Positions 1 to 12,361 of a stretch of 64,000 bases of DNA are shown piece after piece. Source of the stretch: Antennarius striatus (taxonomy: Eukaryota > Chordata > Actinopteri > Lophiiformes > Antennariidae); NCBI RefSeq assembly GCF_040054535.1, contig NC_090794.1, positions 6,983,001 through 7,047,000 on the forward strand. Direction: 5' to 3'. The notes beneath the pieces are model-generated. The model saw nothing but the letters and a program-made list of their open reading frames with translations, did no database searches and was not told the DNA's origin. The stretch's first letter is position 1. Every line of letters begins with the position of its first letter. Position numbers and translations under genes: made by a program.

Positions 1-1910
1 ACTGATAAAATAAAAAATGTCTTGATGAAATATGAGAATGTGGATGTGGGAGCTACTGGAATAAGACTGTGTCACCGTAGCTTTTCAATTCATCGCTCTG
101 TCATTTCATCCACTGAAAAATAATGTTTTTAAATGTGTATAGTCTTAGGACAGATTAAATCTGTCTGTGCTAGTCTTTCTACAGAATACTTCCTTAATAC
201 AATTACTGTGTAAAAATATTGTTGTTCTTCCAGGGTCTTTGCTTTGAATCCAAATCAAGTCAATACATCTTAAGTTGTTTTTGTGTGAGTAGGATTTTTC
301 CCTGTTATACAGCTCAAATTATGACAAAAAAACAAAACTACAAAAATTCTTGTATTTTCTAAATGATTGCCACCTGTTGATGAGGCAGTGAGTGTTTGTG
401 AGCCCTGAATTAACTCAAATAAGGCAACATGATCCACTCCATTATCTGGAACTTTTCATTCCAGGAAGCATCCAAGAGTGAAAAGAAGAATTTCATGTTG
501 TGGAGCTTCACAGTTGAAAATAAACAAACAAATGGAAGTAATATGTCAAATTTACCGACTGAATAATGAGGTTAAATGCTAAAAAACATCTTGGTAAAGT
601 AGAACAATCTGTGAATAGAATTGCAGATAAGAAAGTGGCCTGTGGTGGTTGTAAAGATCAACAAGCATGGCACCTGGAAGAACACAAACCTCCTGAGGCA
701 GAACACTACTGCACGTCTGTTGTGCTCGCTTGCCTTCAGCCCAATGCATCCACAACATCCCATTGAAATTGTTTCTGTAACCTTTGCCTAATTGGAGAGA
801 ACATTGAAAACCGCAGCATTTCTGGATGTGTTCCTTTATCTGGAGCCACACCAGAAGTTAATAATTTCTTTAGGGGTCAATACCCCATTGGAAAACATTG
901 CTAACAAACGAACAATTGAACACAGGGACACAGGTAGAAGAAATTACTTCATTGCCAGAACTAAAGATGATCTTCTCAGTGAAATTGCCAAACCACATCA
1001 GGGCACCTCAGTTTGAGCATAAGCCACTGATTCGTTTGCTATTGTCTAATGAATTCTTCAGAACTTGGAAGAGAATCTCAGTTTATTGCGCAATAAATTC
1101 TTCTGTTGTTAAAATGTCAGCAGATTTGTCTTAAAGTTGTGTTGAGCTGTGTAATCCAAACCGTATTCTGCAGCGTGTTTTTGCTGAGGTGGAATCTGTT
1201 CCAGATTCCTGACTGATGTTACACCTAAATTATGTTACATATGGAGCGGTTTCATCCCTGGAAACCTATAGCAGAACATACCATTCAGTACAGAGCTGCA
1301 GTACGTGCCTCAAACAAACCAAAGTATTTTTATGAGATTATTTTACGACCTTGACTATTTTTTCAGATGCAGGGTCCAGGAGTGGAAAATTGTGGAGCAG
1401 CATTAAATGACTCTTAGCTTGCACATTGCATCACAGTCCTGACAGTTGCAAGACACCAAAAATGTGTCTCCAAAGTGTTATTTAAGCAAATAGTAGGGCA
1501 GTATTGAACTTGTAATGATGTCACTGAAGAAAACAAGAAGCTGTCCTCATCCCACAGTCCCTCATCTCTGTAGATGTGTGTGTGTGTGTATGCGAGAGCA
1601 CACACTACTTCCTAAACAGCATCGTCAGGCTGAACATCTGGGAGTTGATTCATAAAGTCTGTCAAATTGCCAACAATGAAGTGATTCATTCTACATATTG
1701 AACCAGTCCTCACATTCAAGGCTGAGCACCTTTTGTTGTGGTCACGCTGCAACTGTTAGTCTCATTACACACTATACGTGTTCTAATGTCATGTCACAGA
1801 CTCAGCACGGACTTGATTCATTCACCAGGTGTCTGTCTTAATAATGAGTCTGTGATCTTTCCAACAAGTCAGTTTTCTTCACATGTGCGTTTATGTGCTT
1901 ATCCCCTCAG
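1..1910 (+). other. cdc42bpa: cdc42bpa intron (upstream of first visible exon)
   Basis: AT-rich, stop-dense DNA preceding the first recognisable coding exon at 1911, which is bordered by a clean pyrimidine-rich acceptor ending ctcag. I see no coding exon here; short ORFs around 560-1130 have no similarity I recognise and no plausible splice borders. It is interpreted as the tail of an intron of cdc42bpa, because the exon at 1911 starts in mid coiled coil. A short TG run lies near 1575. Confidence 0.6.
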
Positions 1911-2321
1911 CTGACTGGCATGTTTGAGAAAGTGAGCAGCTCCAACAGGCAACTGGAGGACGAGATTAGGGAGCTGGCCGACAAAAAGGAAAGCGTGGCT
2001 CATTGGGAGGCCCAGATCACAGAAATCATCCAATGGTGAGACTCGCTGCACAAGAGAAATGATCCTATTAAAGTTAGAGAACAAACTGGAACATGGCTAT
2101 ATTCAGCCCCACAAAATACACACATAACACACTCTCATGCTCTGTGATCTTGCGGTGGGTTTTTCTGTACAGTAGAACGGCGTTTCTCACATGCCTCTGA
2201 TGATCTTAGGGCTACTTGACCCTCCCTTCCTTTCAGATCGCTTCCCATTGCAGCTGACACCTCGCCAGCTGCTCGGCTTCCCTCTGTTGGACAAACCCAC
2301 AGTCCTCACATAGTACACATA

Positions 2322-2419
<98 letters not shown>

Positions 2420-4006
2420 CACACAAAACAGCCCTCCGGATGCAGACAGACTAACACACACACTCGCATTCCAAACATGCACATACAAATGCTGAGTCTG
2501 GAATGCTTTTTAGAGAATTTAGTGATTTGTGTTGCCCCTTGGTGGAATCGTTGTGCTACTGCAGTAACCGGACCTAAATAGAGCATCATTATGTCATTGT
2601 GTTTGACTGTGAACACCTTGTACAAAGTGTGTTTACATGTGAAGGTTAGTGTATATTTGAATGAAGGCCAGCTTCAGTTTTTGCATTTGTTCTACGTGAC
2701 TGTTGGGGATTACTTCTGTGTTCAAACCCACCGGCAGCCTGTGGATGTTTTCATATCTTTTTGTGTTTGATGCTGTGGAACATGGAAGCGATGATAAGTA
2801 CTTGAATGGGATATAAATGGTGTTTTCTCACAAAACCAGTGATGCATTTGCTTGTGCTAAATGGTGTGTTTGCATGTGTTTGCTGCAGGGTGAGTGATGA
2901 GAAGGATGCTCGAGGTTACCTGCAGGCTTTGGCCACCAAGATGACGGAAGAGCTGGAGGGACTGAGGAACACCAGCCTGGGAGCAAGAGCCACGGTAAAG
3001 CACAAACACTGATTCATTACTCTGTAGTGTCCACATTCAAGTACTCTTAAGATGAGTAAATGAAAGTTAAGTTTCTGTTTTCTAAATGGACGAATTAAAA
3101 TCATAGCGTTATTAGTTATATGTGACTAGGATGATCACACTCGCTGTGTCGTTAAACAGGTTTCCATTCATTAACCTTTCTTCCTTTGTGTTCCAGGACA
3201 TGCCCTGGAAGATGCGACGCTTCGCCAAGTTGGACATGTCAGCCCGTCTGGAGCTGCAGTCGGCCCTCGATGCAGAGATCAGAGCCAAGCAGAGCATCCA
3301 GGATGAACTGAACAAGGTCAAGGCCAGCAACATCGCCACAGAATGGTAGGAAAGCAGTTTGCTCCTGAAATTTCTGGATGACATTCATGAAAAAAAGCTC
3401 ACAGTAAATATTTGATTGATTTATGTGTGTATTTCACCAGTAAACTGCAGGATGTGGAGACTAAAAACCAGGATCTCCTCGCTGAGATCGACCGACTGAA
3501 GAAGGAGACAGAGGAGCTGCGGCTACGAAGGGGTACGGCTGAAAATATATCAAATGACCACATTAGTTTTTTTTATTTGATTGATATTCTTTATATATTT
3601 TTAATTATTATTCAGTTTGTATTCATGACAAGTTTGCATTCTTTCCATAAGTGTCAGTTTTAATATTACTTTATGTCGTGTGCGGCGTCGACTGCGCACC
3701 ATGGAACGTCTTGTGAGAGATTAATATAGTATAAAGGGATAACTGCAAACATGAAACCCAATGAGAAGGTTTTACATCAACAGCCTGTGAAAATGCATTG
3801 TTACAGAGGCCATATGCCACCCCCCCCTTTTGTTCTTAGTTCTGGTCATGAGAGTCATTTTGTTAAGTCACTCTTTGATGTTTTAATATCACGTACTTAA
3901 CTGTGGCTGTATTTGTTCTGTGTCTGTAGGTGTCAAGCACCAGGACTCCCAGAATTCCTTCTTGGCTTTTCTCAATGCCCCCACCTCCGCCCTCGACCAG
4001 TTTGAT
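1911..4006 (+). other. cdc42bpa: cdc42bpa coiled-coil exons
   Basis: Five exons (1911-2035, 2889-2994, 3197-3345, 3441-3532, 3930-4006) encode a Glu/Lys/Leu-rich heptad region with landmarks [36 protein letters not shown] and then [16 protein letters not shown]. In MRCK kinases this is the distal coiled coil and the start of the linker before C1. The W codon split across 2035/2889 (TG|G) and the C codon split across 3345/3441 (TG|T) confirm the exon joins. Exon 3197 carries [10 protein letters not shown], a segment that aligns with the beta-type 'DPLWKVRRSQK' region recalled from human. Confidence 0.88.
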
Positions 4007-4308
4007 GTAAGTATTCCGTAAGAAAAATCCTTACAGAGCCTGCTGTAACTATAGCAACCTAACATCTGTCGGGAATAATGCTTAGAAATCTATGATCGGC
4101 TTGGACGTCATAAATACACAGTTCATTATGTTAAATCTTTTTCTTCATGACTTTGTTTTGTTTTTTTGTTCTCATGAATCTATATTTTGGTTTTATCTTC
4201 TTCTTTTTTTTTCCTTGCTCCATTCTCTGCTACATCAGGACTCTTATTCCTCATCCTCATCTTCTTTAATTGAGTTTTGGGAAGACGTAAGTTTCTCTGG
4301 GTTAGGGG

Positions 4309-4370
<62 letters not shown>

Positions 4371-4371
4371 G

Positions 4372-4424
<53 letters not shown>

Positions 4425-7400
4425 GCGCGCGCGCGTGCGTGCGCCTGTCTGTGTGTGTCAGTAGCTGTATGCTGTAGGCCTCATAGCATTTACAAGTTGA
4501 GGTGATAGTTTGGATCTGTGTATGTTTATGCTTGTTGTTCTGTATCTGTGAGTTTGTTCATCATCAGTAACTATGAAGAAGAGCGGAACCATTGCAAAAA
4601 ATAAAATGCAGTCCTGTTGTATTTACTTTTTCTTAAAACAAAATGAAAAATTCAGGTTTATATTTATTAGGACTGGTTAAGACCTGACTGATGTATTTTT
4701 GTGCTGGTGTGCCCTTAATTCAGTAAGTGGGATATTTGAATGGCTCCGCCTCAGCTTTTTGGCGAATTGGCCCAATACTCATATATGACCTTATCTTCTA
4801 ACCTTTTTTTTTTTTGCCTTTATAATATAATTAGTGAAACGTTATTAAAAAGATGATAGTTTTAAATAGTATATAAAATGATGAGGTGTGTTGCTGTGTG
4901 TGGGTTCAAATGTCTGCAAAGATTAAATGACAGTGTGATTAAAGTTGACTACTGTGAAGCTAGCAAAAATGGCAAATAGCATTAGCAAATAACAGGTGTA
5001 TGATGTCTAAATCTCTTCAAACCTTAAAGAGTAAATGAACAGATGATGTAGTTTATTGTAGATAAAGAGATGACAAAGTTTAACACATGATATGGTGTAA
5101 TCCATACATGAGGTCATCATTGTAATGAGCTGTTTCTTCACGTCATCTAATGCTGGTGTTGGTAAGCAAAACAATTAGAGGGGGGGAAAGGCTGTGATTT
5201 AATGTGATCCGAGCTGATATTCCAGTTTTCATGTTTTTCCCTCAGTCTGTTAACTGTTTTCAGCTGTCAGACCAGCTTTCTGATACTCACTCATTTCTGT
5301 GTCTCTGCCGCTCTCTGCCTCTCCTGCCACTGAAGCGCTCGCCATCCGTCGGCCCGGCTAGCAAAGGCAGACGTGTAAGCACCATCACTGACCCTGTGAC
5401 ACATTGACCCTTTATCAATGCGCTGTGCTGTCCTTGTGTTGATGTTTGATTGGTGTGCGTGCGTTTAGCACGTCCGTCTGGTTGCATGACAGAGGATACG
5501 AAACGCTCTGTGTGATCGGGGTTGTTCACGTGTTGCCCTTCACCTGTTTTTATGACGTGAGGTATTGCTATGTGTACATTGTCCTTTTTTCTTTGTGTTT
5601 TTCTGTGTATTCGTCTGTGTAGCTCTGTGATTGTCCATGCATGATGTGATAAATGCTTGTGGTGGCTCACGTTAGCATGGTCAAAGCGCTGTGATGTGTT
5701 CCCACGCGTTGACAGGAGAGTTGTGGTCAGCCCTCCACTGAAGCGATAACGTCCAGTGAATTTGACCACAATATCTGTTTATTCTGTTTCATGGCTCCTG
5801 CCCGTCTCTCTGCATGGATGCTGCACTTTGTTCTGTTTCTTCTTATCCTCCTCTCCTCTTCCCTTCTGTCAACCCCTCTACATATCTGCCTCGTTCACGC
5901 CCCACCAATCCTCTTCTGTCATACTTTTGTGTTTTTGCCATGTTATTTTCCACTTCTCCTTTCTTACATGTAGCTGTGTCCTTTGTGCCCCTTTTTTTCT
6001 TCAGGTGGACTCCATGGATAACTTCACCCTCTCCAACACCCCATCCCGGGAGGACGACCCCAAGTCCCACCTGAAGACCCGCTCACGTTCACCTTCCATG
6101 GCCAGTGATATGGAGCCAATAGAGGTGAGATAATCCCTCAGTCCAGGCAGGAAATGTGTTTTTTCCTGAGAAAACCATTTGTTATACCTTAGCTTTTAAA
6201 TTACTCCTTCTCTTGTGAAAATTTAAGTTGTTAATCTGAGAAGGACGTGGCGTTCCCTTTAACATTTATTATTTAAACCACAGAAGAAAACCATAATGCT
6301 TATCTAATCTAATCCAAACTGAACTATGTCGTTTCCTCGCCTCCCCCAGATGCTGCTGTCCTACCATAAATATTTTGTAGACCTAGCAACATCCTGTTTG
6401 GATGTAACTTTCCCTCCAGCCGTCACTGGATAGGAAGCCTGATCAGTAGCCTCCATGCAAACACACGACAAAACGTTCCTCCTGTCCATTCAATAGTCAC
6501 CTTCACCCAGAGACTGTTACCCAGAACCAATCACAACGCTGATCTTGTCAGAGAGGTTAACTCATGTCAATCGAAAGTAACTCAATTGTAGATAAACTAA
6601 TAGATGGTGACCGGCTGTGGATTCCAACCTAAATTGAACCTGTGTGTGAGGCTGTTGTTTAGTACGGTGACACCAGTAAATACCAGTGTCCTGATTGGGA
6701 GCCACGCGGGCACAGATGGAACGGCACGTCACCTGAAATAAAAAGCTTGTTCATCATCGCCTCATGCGGTTTTTGTGTGTGTGTGTGTGTTTTCTCTCAT
6801 GCAGCTGATAGACCATCCTCCCCGTACGGTCCAGACCCCCACCATGCGCTCAGGAGGGTACGGCAGTATCGGGCGCTCCTCTCCTAAGGTCAGATCAGTT
6901 TCAGATCACATTTCCCGTCCCTCATCTTCTGTGAACGATCGCTGCTCATCCATTTATCCTCCACAGTCCAAAGCACATCAGTTTGTGGTGAAGACATTCA
7001 ACACACCCACCAAGTGCAACCGCTGCACCTCCCTCATGGTGGGGCTCATTCGTCAGGGTTGTACCTGTGAAGGTGAGGGCGGAAGCAGCGGAAGGAAAAA
7101 CAACTTACCTTCATGTCGCTTTTATTTCACACGAAGTAAATGTTGTCATCCGTCTGCATCTGCTCTCCGTTTCCAGTGTGTAACTTCTCCTGCCACGTAA
7201 CGTGTGCCGATAAAGCTCCAGCTGTGTGTCCCGTTCCCCAAGACCAGACCAAGGGCCCGCTGGGTATCGACCCTCAGAGGGGGATCGGGACGGTGTATGA
7301 AGGACACGTCAGGGTGAGTGAGACCGATGCACGCCCCCTCAGGTCTGGGGTCAGTTAATAACAGGACAGACATTTGGTTTACTTCACCTGGATCCAAACA

Positions 7401-10400
7401 GACTTTCATTGCCTGCATACTTTTATATGTTTATTATTTTTATAGTTTATACAGTTTATATACAGTCTGTACTGGCGCCTCACATGAAGCTACACCCTGT
7501 AGATCTCAGCTGTGGTTCTGGTTCAGGTTTCCTGACGCTGTCTCTACTGTCTGTGCTCCAGGTGCCCAAACCCACCGGGGTAAAGAAGGGATGGCAGAGA
7601 GCGATGGCTGTCGTGTGCGACTTCAAGTTGTTCCTCTATGAACTGGGAGAAGGGAAGGCGTCGCAGCCGGGTGTGGTGGTCAGCCAGGTCATCGACATGA
7701 GGTGAGAGAAACGTTACCCTGGTGATGAGGGGGTCATCAGCAAATAGCTGGTGAATAAATTTCTGCTGATCAACTGATGGATGACTCCTTTTGGTCCAAC
7801 TTTCTAGGGACGAGGAGTTTTCAGTCAGTTCTGTCCTCGCCTCCGATGTCATCCACGCCAGCCGCAAAGACATCCCCTGTATATTCAGAGTGAGTCCTCC
7901 TCCTCTTCATCACAGAGACGTTTACATCCGAACGCCCCTCGACCTTTCTCACGTCTCCCTCTCCTCAGGTGACGGCATCCCAACTCTCCCCCTCCAGCAG
8001 CCACAAGCCCTCCATCCTGATCCTGGCCGACAGCGACCAGGAGAGGAACAAGTGGGTGGGGCTCCTGAACGAGCTCCACCGAATCCTGAAGAAGAACAAG
8101 CTGAAGGAGCGCTTCGTCTACGTGCCCAAGGAAGCGTACGACAGCACGCTGCCGCTCATCAAGACCACACAGTCTGCTGCTATCATAGGTAGGCCTTCCA
8201 TCGCCGGCGGATGGAGCCGACCGGGATACAGTGCTTCCTGTCACGGGAAAGATTATTTCAGTTCCTTATTTGTGTTTTAACATTAAGCTGCAGTTCTTGA
8301 CTTTTGTGTTAAAGGACCATTTAATAACCTGTCTGCTTTTTACCGTGTTATGAAAATAGAAACTTGTCTGCTGGAACGTTTTCTGCACTGAATGTCCTTT
8401 TCTGTCTCCTTCCTGGCTGCGAATTCATCGTCTTACTTCACCTGCTTTGCCCTCAGATCATGAGCGTGTTGCCCTTGGCAACGAGGAAGGTCTTTTTGTC
8501 ATCCACGTCACCAAAGATGGTAAACTCCAGAATCCAACTTGATGTCATTTATGAATGGAGTCAGTGACCTGCTTGTAATCGCTCCTAAACTGGCCTGTTT
8601 GGGTTCCTCTTTGTACCCCCCACCCCCTCCTCCACACACAGAAATAATCCGAGTGGGGGACAACAAGAAGGTGCACCATATCGACCTGATGCTCCAAGAG
8701 CAGCTCCTGGCGGTCATCTCCGGTCGGAACCGCCACGTCCGTCTGTTCCCCACGCAGGCGCTGGATGGCCGAGAGACCGAGTCCCACAAGCTGGCGGAGA
8801 CAAAGGGCTGCCAGACCATCGTCTCCGGCCTCGTCCGCAACGGGTCGCTCACCTGCCTGTGCGTGGCCATGAAGAGACAGATCATCTGTTACGAGGTGGG
8901 AACACGTTTCTGTTCGACTCCTGATTGGAAACAGGAGCTCTGCTGTCTAAATCCAGACCCACTCTGTCCCCGTGTGCTCAGGTGAACAAGAGTAAGACCC
9001 GACACCGCCGGCTGAGGGAGCTGCAGGCCCCCGGTCCCGTCCAGTGGATGGGTCTGCTCAGCGAGCGCCTCTACGTGGGATATCAGTCAGGCTTCATCCG
9101 CTACAGGTACAGATCGATTAATCGCTGCTAAAATCAAATTACTTATTAATAATGAACCAATTTTTCTGGAATTAACTCGACTTTGTTTCTCACGACTTCC
9201 ACAGCGTCCACGGAGACGTGTCCCCCGTCAACTTGCTCCACCACGAGGACCACACCCTGGCCTTCATCCCCCAGCAGAGCCTGGACGCCCTGTGTGCCGT
9301 GGAGATCTCCAGCAAGGAGCTGCTGCTGTGCTTCAGCTCCATCGGCGTGTACGTGGACTCCCAGGGTCGGAGGTCACGCCAGCAGGAGCTGATGTGGCCG
9401 GCTATTCCCAACGCCGCCTGTGAGTCATCAGCGCACAATTAGGAATAGTGATTGGTTTAAAATGTGTGTCTGTGGTGTAGAACTAGTTATAAACAAAACA
9501 ACAGCTGTTTCCTGTCTGAATGGTTTTTGTTCTGTCCTGTAAAAGAGACAAACTGAGTGTTCGATACTGTCTTTGTCCAGAGTTTATGTTTACTTACAGT
9601 TTCTATCACTATGATCCACATGTAAGTTCTGACAAATCACCTACTGACGTGTTTCCTGGTGTCCAGGCTACAACGCCCCCTACCTGTCGGTGTACAGCGA
9701 GAACGCTGTTGATGTGTTTGATGTCAACACCATGGAGTGGATTCAGACCATCCCACTGAAGAAGGTCAGTGCTGGGGGGGTTCTGAGTGAACCAGACCTC
9801 CCTGGCGCCCCCTACTGGAACAGATGAGTCCTCTGGTCATCACCACACTAAGACGGTTCCTCCGTTTTCCCTTCAGGTGCGACCTCTGAATGTTGACGGC
9901 TCTCTGAACCTGCTGGGATTGGAAACAGTTCGACTTGTTTACTTCAGGAACAAGATGGCCGGTAGGAATTCTGGGAAACCTTGTCCATCTTCTTCATGTC
10001 TTTTGTTGAAGAAAAGGACCTTAAATAACCGTAGAGACCCTAACTTGCAGCTCTTCGTTGTGCGTCTTTTTGTGATCGTCCAGAAGGCGATGAGCTGGTC
10101 GTCCCGGAGACGTCTGACAACAGCAGGAAGCAGATGGTGCGCAGCATGAACAACAAGAGACGTTTCTCCTTCAGGGTTCCCGAGGAAGAGCGACTGCAGC
10201 AGAGGAGGTGGGTCGCCTGCAGACGTGAGAGGAGCTGGGGGCGGCTCGTTGTGGTGAACGGTGTTTCAAACAGGTGACTGGTCTCTTGACCTTTGTGCTC
10301 ACCGTGTGCTCACAGGGAGATGCTGCGAGATCCAGAGATGAGGAACAAGCTGATCTCCAACCCCACCAACTTCAACCACGTGGCCCACATGGGACCAGGA

Positions 10401-10650
10401 GACGGGATTCAGATCCTTAAAGACCTGCCCATGGTGCGTGTGTCCAGTGTGTCCCCTGTAGTCACCCTAACGCACACAAACAGCCTGACGCATGTTAACA
10501 CTGACGTCTGAGTAAAGTCTCCATTCTACAGACTAACCTGAACGCGTCAGTACGGTCACATGATGAACATGAACATGATGGACACCCGTTCGTCCAATCA
10601 CAGAGCGTGTTGTTGAACTGCATCGTCCTCACTCTTGTCCCTGGCACTGC

Positions 10651-10692
<42 letters not shown>

Positions 10693-12330
10693 TGTGTGTG
10701 TTTAATCCAGAACGTCCGTGTTCAGGAGAGTCGCGCCGGCTTCAGCGGTTCGGTCAGCATCCCCTCCATCACCAAGAACCGGGGGGAGCCGGGCCGCTCC
10801 ATGAGCGCCAGCAGCGGGCTGGGCATACGTGAGTACCGGCAGTCCCCCCCCCCCTCTCCCTGTAGTCAGAACCTCCACTCACCTGTCCCCCTCCCCTACA
10901 GGCTCATCCTCTCAGAACGGCAGCGCTCTGCGCAGGGAGCTGTCGGGGGGGAGCTACGGATCTAAACGGCAGACCATGACCTCCCCCTCGGAGAGCTCCC
11001 TGTCCTCCGGCGGGGGCATGGACATCGGAGACGCGCCGCTGTCTCAGTTCGACAGGGAGGTGAGTGAACGCGCGTCGCCGCTTCTGATCCTCTCACGTCT
11101 GATTGGACGCCGTGATCGATTTCCTGTCATGTGATGATAATCATTAGACGTAAAGATATTTAGAAACCCGATCACGTTGCTCCCCATTAAACGGTCTCCT
11201 CCCGCTCCATCTGCCACAAACATCCAGCCCCCCTCCGTCCCCCTCCTCAGTGCAGGCCTGGCCTCATCCCGGCCATCCACCTGATTGGTTAATCTCCCTG
11301 TGATGTCAGCGCCCTGCTGCAAACTGCCTCACGTAGCTCCAGACGGTTACTGAAGGACACACGGCTCATGGTCACATGACCAGTTGGACTTTAAATATGG
11401 CCGCTCTGCCTCCCCACACAATCTATGACTCAGCACCGACAGTAACTACCCCACCCTTCATCCTTCCACCCTCAAACCGACTGCCATCCCTCCTGTGACC
11501 CCCCGCCCCCCATCCTCATGTCCCATGAGACCGGATGCTGTCAGCTCCATCACGCCCCCCATTCCCCGCCTCCTCTCATACCCCCCGACCCCACCCCACC
11601 CCAGCATGTTGTCTGTGGGCTGGGCGCTGAGTCTGAACTCTCCTCTGCAGTGGCAGGCGGTCTCCCCGTCGGAGAAGACCCCCGATCTGAAAAGGGCTTT
11701 AAGGACCCTCCTTAGTAAGATGAAGGTAAAGTCAACGGCTGCACGAACACAGCACCGAGAGCACCGCCACGCCACACGCACAACACAAACACACGCATGA
11801 GGCACATTCAGAATGCAGATGCAGTCACATGCTGTCAGCCAAAGCCCCCCCCCCCCCTTGTGGCCCCTCGCCGCACCGAGCGCCATCAGCCACCCCTCAC
11901 CCAGCCTCGTGTCATTTTAAGTTGCTGATGTGATGAAGCCAAGCTGCCATCTCTTCCCACTGCTGCCTCCACAACCAATCACAGAGCATGTCTGTGATCT
12001 GCTTCCACACTGACAGCCTCCTGACGCCCCCCCCCCCCCCAGAGGCGTCATAGTAGCCTGTTACAGAAACACAGTCAAAAAAGAAGGATAGCGTGTGCTA
12101 TTGATGACAGGAACCGCTGGTGTGGGATGCGCTCCTAGGTCACATGACGCTCCAGACAGGAAGAACGTTTCTAAATGTGGAAACATTTCTGACATGAGAT
12201 GAATCTGATTGAAGACGTTCCTGAAGCAGAACCTCGTCCTCTGTCTGAAGCAGCAGCAGAAATCACACGTCTTTTTTTTGGGGGGGTGGGGGGGGTTCCG
12301 TTCCATCACATATGGGCCACCAACACACGC

Positions 12331-12361
<31 letters not shown>

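Noticed and set aside
566-1134. Several ORFs of 66-90 codons near the left edge
   Set aside because: No homology, no plausible exon borders, overlapping on both strands; treated as intron, possibly an old repeat.
2187-2625. Cys/Val repeat ORFs over CA or GT microsatellites (also at 4092, 10654, 39739, 59266)
   Set aside because: Open only because dinucleotide repeats lack stop codons; not genes.
5287-5769. 160-codon minus-strand open frame in a cdc42bpa intron
   Set aside because: His/Thr-rich, spans a real plus-strand exon (5336-5374), and has no recognisable similarity or splice context.
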